From contig NC_061813.1 of assembly GCF_021462225.1 (NCBI RefSeq), positions 24,824,442 through 24,888,441 on the forward strand: a stretch of 64,000 bases of DNA, given 5' to 3'. The notes under the pieces are model-generated. The model had not been told where the DNA came from and did not search any database. It worked only from the letters and a program-made list of their open reading frames with translations. A program made the translations under genes and the position numbers. Shown here piece by piece: positions 56,604 through 64,000 of this stretch (positions are counted from its first letter, which is position 1; each line of letters opens with the position of its first letter). The stretch is from Girardinichthys multiradiatus. Its lineage: Eukaryota > Chordata > Actinopteri > Cyprinodontiformes > Goodeidae.

Positions 56604-56796
56604 ATAATTAAGTCATAATTTCGACTTTCAAAGTCATAGTTTCAACTTTCAAAGTCATAATTATGAGATTCAAATTCATAATTATGAGATTCAAAGTCAT
56701 AATTTCGACTTTCAAAGTCATAATTTCAACTTTCAAAGTCATAATTATGAGATTCAAAGTCATAATTTCGACTTTCAAAGTCATAATTATGAGATA
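56604..56796. repeat. Minisatellite of alternating roughly 20-bp units
   Basis: About nine imperfect units of two interleaved kinds, aagtcataatttcgactttc and aagtcataattatgagattc, share an 'aagtcataatt' head. The array has no direct-repeat/unique-spacer pattern. It lies about 190 bp upstream of the candidate first exon of the second HECT-like gene. Confidence 0.9.
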
Positions 56797-56988
56797 CCGG
56801 AGCAGTTAGAGACAACCCCACCAGAAAAACAGCATGCTCCAGCATCCAGTTAAATATGATCCTAAATCCAAGGTAAACTGTTAGGACCTCATTATTCGGT
56901 AACATTTGCTATTGGATTAAAAGTCAGTAAAAGGACTGTTCGCCTTTCTTGATTGCCTAGGTTATAGTTGTGTTAGTTTTGTGTCGCC

Positions 56989-57747
56989 ATGGAAACGCCT
57001 GCAGACTGGCTTTATCATATATGTAAACGAGTGAACTGTAAGTATCAGAGAAAAGCTGCTGGATAGTTTCAGTTTAGATTCCTTCGTTTTAAATGCTTTT
57101 TGATTGTGTGGTGGTGTGTACATCGGTCTTTGTCTTAGCTAGCTGCAGGTTAACCGTCAAAGCGCGCTAACCTTGTTATAGCATATTTAGCATGGTTTTT
57201 TGAAGTAGTCCGTTGATTAGATCGTTCTTATTTCAGAGTGCGAAAATAAGTTTGTTAATGCACTCCAAGAATTCAACAAGTTAATATGTTTAATCATTTT
57301 GCAGCAAAAATATAAGCACTAGCTAGTAGGTGAAAACACACCCATCAGCTTGTTGTATGCACATGTTTTGTTAAGCATAATGTGATTCACTTTCTTCACC
57401 GTTAAATAGTTTTTGTCGATATATAGACAAGAGTAAAATATAAGTACGGTAATATGCATCAGTTTTCAACCTTTTTTCTTAGCAGTTTCATGTACACTTA
57501 AGCTAAGCGAATGCCGGTGATCTACAGCTTTAGATTGACAATATTTATAAAAGCAATTAAAAATAAAGAAAATTGAAAAACATGGAACTAAACAACAAAA
57601 CAAATAAAATAAAATAAAAAAAAACAAGCAGGCAGGCCCTGCTAAAAATGTTAAATTCTTAACTTTACTCAACTTTCAGGATACCTACAGGGGCTAAACA
57701 GACAGACAGAGGAGGTTCCTTTGACCTGAACCTAAACCTAAACAGAG
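56989..57747 (+). other. Candidate 5' untranslated exons of the second HECT-like gene
   Basis: A segment ending at a strong donor (AACT|gtaagtatc, 57037) is followed by one with acceptor and donor (ctttcag|...|gtaagttg, 57680-57747), and then by the acceptor (tcacag, 58637) just before the HECT-like ATG. An ATG in perfect Kozak context (gccATGG, 56989) gives 16 codons but meets TGA across the first splice. These are most simply 5' UTR exons with a short upstream frame. They depend on splice-site inspection only. Confidence 0.35.
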
Positions 57748-58639
57748 GTAAGTTGCAACTCTTGTAAAAATCCAATATTGTCTGTTTAAATGAAAGTAAT
57801 TAAGATCAAATCTAAGATCCTTTTGATGATGTTCATGTACTTGACTGTTTTATAAAGATGACAGTTTTATTTTGGAAAGTGTTCAACCATTAAAATATTT
57901 TAGGGGACAAATGTAAACCCAGAACTTTAGTTGTGGAGACACTGGTAGAGTTTTCTTTATTACTTTTATGTAGTTTCTTTGTGTATTGGTTTATGATTGC
58001 AGATCTGTACAGCTGTTTGGTTGTCTGTTATCCTGTTTTTTTAAGCTGGAGCTTGAGTCTGAAATAAAGTTTCTATCTGTCATGTAGGTCTGGACAATAA
58101 ATCAGTAATATATATCACAATATACACGTGATCAGTATCAATAGGTAGTACGTCTGATAGAATATTCAATATATAGAATATTCTCTGAACTCTGATCCAG
58201 AACCACATAGCATTCTGGAGGATGTAGGTGGAGGAAAGGCTTTAGCTACTCAGCCTCTCAAGGCCAGCTCAGCTAGGTTGATGGCATCGTTTAACTCACT
58301 CCCTCACTCACTGGTGAACTAGCAGCAAGCTAAACTTGCGGAGCAGTAGTTTCATGTTTCACCACTGTGCCTCATAACTGTTTAGAAAATAAATGAATAA
58401 ATAACGGTGTGAAACCTGTGGATAAAATAGGAAAGGTCACATCACCAGTTTGGCAGTATTTCAGATATAAAAAAAAAACTAATCAATAATTAGTGATATA
58501 AACTGATATAAAATGCTTGTATCGTGAAATGTTTTTCAGTAATATCATCCAACCGTACTATCATGTTCATAATAAATCTTTTGCTATGTATATTTTTATT
58601 AGACATTATTCATTAGTTATTGTGTGTAACTGTCACAGG

Positions 58640-60803
58640 ATGGATGAGATATATGACTTCTTAAAATCACGGGATGTTTCAGAGGAAGTCATACAACGAC
58701 TGGAAAAGGATAAGGTAGCTAGATTGTTAAGGAAATCAGTACCATTTAGGAGTTATACAACACTATTATAGAGACATAGTGAAGACAGATAAGTTTTATC
58801 ATGTGGCCGTTTTTACTGTTTTTTTTTTTTTCATTTTAAAGGTTAAATAACTGTTTTAACAATTTTTTTTCTCTAGATTGACTTCAGTGTCCTTCTGCTC
58901 ATGACAGATGAGCAGCTTAAGGATTATCTCCCATCATATGGTGATCGACTTGCACTTCTTGGATATTGCAGACGGAGGGAAAATGATCCTGCTGGCCGGA
59001 AATAAAAACTTTTTGACCGATTGAGAGCCAAGATTTCAAGGAACAAAGGCAACGATCAGAAGCAGGTCTCAGAAAATGTTAGCATCAGAAATGCTCAAAA
59101 AGTTGAGATAGGATGGCTGAATTCTCGAGATGGGAAGTTTTTTCAAGTTAGGACAAAGAAAGGTGGTGGAACAAGAAAAATTGATGTGTTAAAGGACTGT
59201 AGAAAAAATGAGTAAATTGAAAAGGCAGTGAGTTTGTTTTTTCCATCTCAAAGAAATTCACAGGGAAGAATTACAGATTTTGAGGTTGACATGACAGATT
59301 TTCAGGAACATTCACTTGATCAACATATTACCGTTGGAGAACTTTATGAACAGACAAAACTACCTGTTTTGCGATTTTACCTAACAACCAAAAAGAAGGA
59401 CACTGGCAGTGACTCAGAACCAGACAGCCCCAGTGGAAATGAACAAGGAGCTTTAAGTTTTTCTACTCACTCTCAGGTTTGCACACCACTGACTCAATCC
59501 AAAGCACCAGACAGTGTTGATGTCATATATGTTGGAACCAGCAGTGACCTGACAAACAGCGGCAGTGATAATGTTCACCTAGTTTACTCTACTGATGACA
59601 TGGGTGATTTGTCCAATGTCCAAGAGCTAGATGCAGCAATCAATGTTGACATTTTAGAAGACAGTGGCACTGTTACCTTTTTCACAGGACACATTTCTAA
59701 CACAGATAGTCTCAGTCTTGATGACACCCTTCCGCTGTCTTCACAGTCATCTAGTCCAGTGCTTTCTTCTTTACACTTTGATTCTTTGGACGAGCCCATT
59801 GTTCAGAGAGAAGGAATTAAAAAAATCCTTGTTCTTCACCGTGGCCAAATCCTGAAAGAAGTAATTTCACATTTTTGTGATCTAAGTGTCACTCAGGAGG
59901 ACATATGTATTCAAGTGGTGCTTCCTGATGGAAGGCGAGAAAAGGCTGTTGATGATGGAGGAGTTTTGAGGGATGTCCTCTCTGAGTTTTGGCAGGACTT
60001 TTATGAACAGTGTACAATGGGCAATAACTTTAAGGTGCCCTACTTGCGTTATGATTTTGGACAGCAACAATGGGAAATCATTGGCCGAATCATTGCCTTT
60101 GGCTGGCAAAAACAGAAGTACCTGCCTATAAAACTTGCTCCAGTAATACTGGAACAAGCAGCTCTTGGTTGTATAAAGAGTCCTCTTGTTGATAGCTTCC
60201 TAAGGTATGTAACAGAGTCCGATCGAATGGTGTTTGAATCTTGCCATTCAGATTTTCAGAGTGTGGACAGAGAAGAGCTTCTGGAAATCATGGATCTCCA
60301 TAACTGTCGAAGAGTACCAACAGCTGATAACATTGAGCTACTACTTGAGGAGCTTGCCCACCAAAAGCTCATTCAGGAACCTGCCTTTGTTATTGAGCAG
60401 TGGAGCACTGTGCTTTCCCCGCTGAGGTCAGAGTTGGAAAGTATTACAGCTGCATATGAAAATCTCCAACCAACATTAAGAAAGGTTATACGTTCAATTG
60501 TATAACCCTGCAGTCATGAATGTACAGCAGAAAAACATCAGCAGATATTTAAGTTCTTATCTCAGAGAATCAGACACACAGCACCTGTCACTTTTTCTTC
60601 GGTTCTGCACAGGATCTGATTTGTTTCTTCAAAAAACCATCAGTGTTAGTTTCACTCAACTTCAAGGTATTCAGAGACGGCCAGTTGCCCACACATCCGG
60701 TTGCTACCTAGAGTTGCCAGTTAATTATGATAACTATCCAGAGTTTCGACACAAAATAAACAAGGTCCTAGAAAGTGGTGTATGGGTGATGGATATAGTG
60801 TAA
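58640..60803 (+). pseudogene. Second HECT-related gene, SAM-like N-terminus, three lesions
   Basis: Exon 58640-58714 (25 codons, MDEIYDFLKSRDVSEEVIQR...) joins in phase 0 to a long exon from 58877. The N-terminus through LLLMTDEQLKDYLPSYGDRL resembles a SAM-like fold. It is followed by a conserved block (VEIGWLNSRDGKFFQVRTKK then GGGTRKIDVL), an acidic Ser-rich linker, and the HECT-related half. That half includes DDGGVLRDVLSEFWQDFYEQ, KVPYLRYDF and, at the end, LFLRFCTGSDLF, RRPVAHTSGCYLELP and VWVMDIV. The frame is broken by TAA at 59003-59005, TAA at 59213-59215 and one extra base near 60495; otherwise it is open over about 666 codons. Where HECT ligases have the catalytic T-C-F, this copy has T-S-G-C. 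It lies outside the giant element's right end and has no recognised terminal repeats. I know similar multi-copy proteins in fish, but no function. Confidence 0.72.
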
Positions 60804-61081
60804 CAGACTTCAGCTGAAGAACATGTGACTAAGGATATTTTTTGCATTAAACTTTCAAAGTTTAGCATAGTCTTAAAAACAGTTTTTTAGCTCATCTTAC
60901 CTCCACAGTGTTTCTATTTTGCATTGTATTGTTCTCTAGAGTATTTATAAGACCTGCAATGTCACAGTAGGCACTCTCCTACCGGCGTTTGTTTTTTTTC
61001 TGTTAAAAGTAATCCAAAGTTAAAGTTTAAAACATAAATTTGAGTTGGCAGTAAAATTTATTTTCTCAATATTTTGGGTTT

Positions 61082-61087
61082 AATAAA
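61082..61087 (+). terminator. Candidate polyadenylation signal of the second HECT-like gene
   Basis: AATAAA about 280 bp after the final stop codon (60803), in an AT-rich 3' region. No nearer hexamer was seen. Confidence 0.35.
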
Positions 61088-61991
61088 TGTAAAGATATTG
61101 TATTGCTGCTATAATTTTATTTGACTTTTAATCATTTTACTTGAGGCCGCAAAAGCTGGTTAATTCCACAGTTAAAAATACAATATGGCCGTTACGCTTG
61201 TAAACAAGCAGCTCTTAGTTGTATAAATCATTTATGAATAATTTCTAAGGTTTTCTTATATTATTCACCTACTTTAAATGTTCAGTGCATGAACATGTTG
61301 CTACTCTGTTTGAATATAGTTCTGGAACAAATGGAGTAAAGTGTTTTATTTACCCTTATTCATGAAAATGTGTTTTTGTTTACTCAGCATTTTATTTATA
61401 TCGCTGTTATAAGCAAGCATAACCTTAAAATATCTTCAATAACAGATTGGTGCCATTGCACCAATCAAGATTGAATAAGATTTTGTAAAAATACAGACCA
61501 TGCCAAAGAGTTTTTGACCATATTAGTGCTTGTTGTGGTGTTCCTTCTGAGAGATAAGTAATGTCTGTCAAAAATATTTAAATATATTAATCTAAGATAT
61601 GAGGAGATGTGTCACTTTGTGGAGCACCAACAATAAAGAGGTCTATTAAAAGACAGGAAAACAGAACCACTTCAGTTCATTGCATGTCAGAAGCACCAAG
61701 TTTCGCAAACTCCTTTCAAACGACATCAAACACAGACAACAGAAGTCATTTGAAAACAGTTCATTGTCTTTTTAAAAAAAGCTTTTTGTACAATAACTCC
61801 TTGTGAAGAACAAAGAGGACTCATACAGCAATCGTTCAGCAATAATGACACTGAAAATAGGTGAAGTGGAGAGGAGCTCCGATTGGTCTGGAAGACTAGC
61901 GGCCTACGGTCGGTACTTTGCGGCAGCTCTCACGCTCAGCTCCTGTCTGGGTTCAAACACACCGAAGAGGCTCTTTTTCCTCAGAGGGATC
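61088..61991. other. Intergenic DNA with an echo of the HECT-like gene
   Basis: 'aacaagcagctcttagttgt ataaa' at 61203-61227 repeats 60154-60178 inside the HECT-like frame with one mismatch. No exon was recognised otherwise. Confidence 0.4.
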
Positions 61992-62191
61992 TTCACTACA
62001 CCTTTGGAGGCAGGTAGTGGTTTCTGCATCGTTCAATGAAAACCTGAATGGAAAGAGAACCATAAGTAACGACAAAGTTCTACATTATGTGAGAACCCGT
62101 ACAGGTGTGATAGGTGTATTTATGTACCTTCAAACTTCTATCATTGACAACTTCTTCGACGTTCAGCTCTGACTGCATGAGCTTTAACTGG
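61992..62191 (-). CDS. Candidate last two exons of an unidentified minus-strand gene
   Basis: Minus strand: acceptor tcctccag, exon 62191-62127 ([20 protein letters not shown]), donor AAG|gtaca, intron, acceptor tccattcag, and exon from 62040 to the TAG at about 61992 ([15 protein letters not shown]). The phase-0 join gives a continuous frame with an amphipathic, helix-prone start. An alternative frame in the last exon (MQKPLPASKGVVKIPLRKK..., ending at TAG about 61899) is also open for 39 codons. The remaining exons would lie right of 62191, beyond the Tc1-like element. I do not recognise the protein. Confidence 0.3.
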
Positions 62192-62688
62192 AGGAAAGAC
62201 AACACAAGAGTAAGATGAGACAATCATTGAGTTTGCACAAAGAAAATGCAACGTAGGTTAGGGCTGCACAATACATCGAAGATATCGTCATCACAATATC
62301 AGTGTGTATAACATTCATATTGCGAAGGACTGTTAGGAGTGCCATAATTGTTGGCTAATATATTACAAGTGTTAAGAGCTTGCATTTTACAAGTTAATAT
62401 AATACTTGGCCAGTTGGACAGAGTCTCATGATACCAGATTTTCCAACGGAGACAAATGACGTTGACCAAAATGCCAAAGGTCACAGAGTGATGAGAAAGA
62501 GAGGAGATGAGAAAATAGGCATGCATCCCATCTGATATCCTCCTTGCAGTACGGTATTTATCAATATTATTGCCATTGTCTGCCTTAAGTCTGGTTTTTC
62601 CCTGCAGGAGGGATAGTTTGCTTTGAGATTAACCACTCTTGTGTTAACACATCTCACTAAACCAAGAAGTAAACATAACCTACATATA
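62192..62688. other. Non-coding stretch with a fish repeat motif
   Basis: 'gggctgcacaatacatcgaa gatatcg' at about 62261-62290 is the edge of a common fish DNA repeat. Nothing else was recognised. Confidence 0.4.
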
Positions 62689-64000
62689 CAGTGCCTTGCG
62701 AACGTATTCGGCCCCCTTGAACTTTTCAACCTCTTGCCACATTTCAGGCTTCAAACATAAAGATATAAAATTCTAATTTTTTTGTGAAGAATCAACAAGT
62801 GGGACACAATCGTGAAGCGGAATAAAATTTATTGGATGTGTCAAACTTTTTTAACAAATTAAAAACTGAAAAGTGGGGCGTGCAATATTATTCGGCCCCT
62901 TTACTTTCAGTGCAGCAAACTCACTCCAGAAGTTCAGTGAGGATCTCTGAATGATCCAATGTTGTCCCAAATGACTGATGATGATAAATAGAATCCACCT
63001 GTGTGTAATCAAGTCTCCGTATAAATGCACCTGCTCTGTGATAGTCTCAGGGTTCTGTTCAAAGCGCAGAGAGCACCATGAAGACCAAGGAACACACCAG
63101 GCAGGTTCGAGATACTGTTGTGGAGAAGTTTAAAGCCGGATTTGGATACAAAAAGATTTCCCAAGCTTTAAACATCCCAAGGAGCACTGTGCAAGCAATC
63201 ATATTGAAATGGAAGGAGTATCAGACCACTGCAAATCTACCAAGACCCGGCCGTCCCTCTAAACTTTCATCTCGAACAAGGAGAAGACTGATCAGAGATG
63301 CAGCCAAGAGGCCCATGATCACTCTGGATGAACTGCAGAGATCTACAGCTGAGGTGGGAGAGTCTGTCCATAGGACAACAATCAGTCGTACACTGCACAA
63401 ATCTGGCCTTTATGGAAGAGTGGCAAGAAGAAAGCCATTTCTCAAAGAAATCCATAAAAAGTCTCGTTTAAAGTTTGCCACAATCCACCTGGGAGACACA
63501 CCAAACATGTGGAAGAAGGTGCTCTGGTCAGATGAAACCAAAATCAAACTGTTTGGCCACAATGCAAAACGATATGTTTGGTGTAAAAGCAACACAGCTC
63601 ATCACCCTGAACACACCATCCCCACTGTCAAACATGGTGGTGGCAGCATCATGGTTTGGGCCTGCTTTTCGTCAGCAGGGACAGAGAAGATGGTCAAAAT
63701 TGATGGGAAGATGGATGGAGCCAAATACAGGACCATTCTGGAAGAAAACCTGTTGGAGTCTGCAAGAGACCTGAGACTGGGATGGAGATTTATCTTCCAA
63801 CAAGACAATGATCTAAAACATAAAGCCAAATCTACAATGGAATGGTTCACAAATAAACGTATCCAGGTGTTGGAATGGCCAAGTCAAAGTCCAGACCTGA
63901 ATCCAATCGAGAATCTGTGAAAAGAGCTGAAGACTGCTGTTCATGAACGCTCTCCATCCAACCTCACTGAGCTCCAGTTGTTTTGCAAGGAAGAATGGGC
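62689..64000 (+). mobile_element. Tc1-like transposon, copy C (runs off the right edge)
   Basis: The left terminus cagtgccttgcgaacgtatt follows a TA (62687-62688). An internal repeat of the terminal motif (gcaatattattcggccccttt-like, near 62882) marks an IR/DR end. The transposase gene starts at 63078. The right end is outside the window. This family differs from copies A and B. Confidence 0.9.
63078..63920 (+). pseudogene. Tc1-like DD34E transposase with nonsense codon after the catalytic Glu
   Basis: It starts MKTKEHTRQVRDTVVEKF. Paired-like HTH domains cover about residues 1-110, including a GRPSKLSSRTRRRL basic stretch. The catalytic core has Asp in LWSDETKIKL, Asp in FIFQQDND and, 35 residues later, Glu in SPDLNPIENL. 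There TGG of the expected ENLW is TGA (63918-63920). In-frame coding continues to the window edge (KELKTAVHERSPSNLTELQ), so only one nonsense change interrupts it. The motif around the second Asp is also altered, NDLKH in place of the usual NDPKH. The copy is young but defective. Confidence 0.9.

Noticed and set aside
56604..56796. CRISPR-like array
   Set aside because: Units are contiguous without unique spacers, and the window is vertebrate nuclear DNA.
56989..57747. Coding gene starting METPADWLYHICKRVN
   Set aside because: Splicing at the only good donor and acceptor creates TGA at the junction, so this is more likely 5' untranslated sequence.

Overview
This is vertebrate, almost certainly teleost, nuclear DNA. 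Coding sequence is sparse and split by GT-AG introns, the background is AT-rich, and Tc1/mariner transposons, tRNA-derived SINE-like repeats and non-LTR retrotransposons of fish type are abundant. Two host loci are recognisable. The first coding exon of arfgef1 (BIG1, a Golgi ARF guanine-nucleotide exchange factor) lies on the minus strand at 14018-14141 with a CpG-rich promoter above it, so 1-14017 is probably its first intron. A cluster of three cystatin-B/stefin-like genes spans 23.7-35.9 kb: a decayed copy and an intact copy on the minus strand, and an intact copy on the plus strand.

The main discovery is a 16.2-kb composite DNA transposon at 39030-55216, bounded by about 320-bp AT-rich terminal inverted repeats. 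It carries two multi-exon genes pointing inward and meeting tail to tail near 50.9 kb. The plus-strand gene encodes a zinc-finger plus HECT ubiquitin-ligase-like protein. The minus-strand gene encodes an rve/DDE integrase-like protein. A second, inner inverted repeat places the same first coding exon (beginning MENQTGRSQAE) at the head of both genes. The element is dead: the integrase lacks the region with its first catalytic Asp, the HECT reading frame has stops and frameshifts, a 5-kb LINE sits inside the HECT gene, and LINE fragments sit in both arms.

Outside the right end, at 58640-60803, is a second HECT-related gene with a SAM-like N-terminus. It is broken by only two nonsense codons and one frameshift.

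Layout: 1-14 kb, arfgef1 intron with Tc1, Sleeping Beauty-like, SINE-like and hAT-like relics; 14.0-14.4 kb, arfgef1 exon 1 and promoter; 14.4-23.6 kb, intergenic, with relics and a duplicated exon-like segment of unknown identity; 23.7-36 kb, stefin cluster interrupted by two Tc1-like elements; 36-39 kb, SINE and a small membrane-protein reading frame; 39.0-55.2 kb, giant element; 55-61 kb, minisatellite and second HECT-like pseudogene; 61.9-62.2 kb, candidate terminal exons of an unidentified minus-strand gene; 62.7 kb to the end, a third Tc1-like element. Family assignments come from recognising motifs by eye. No database search was run.
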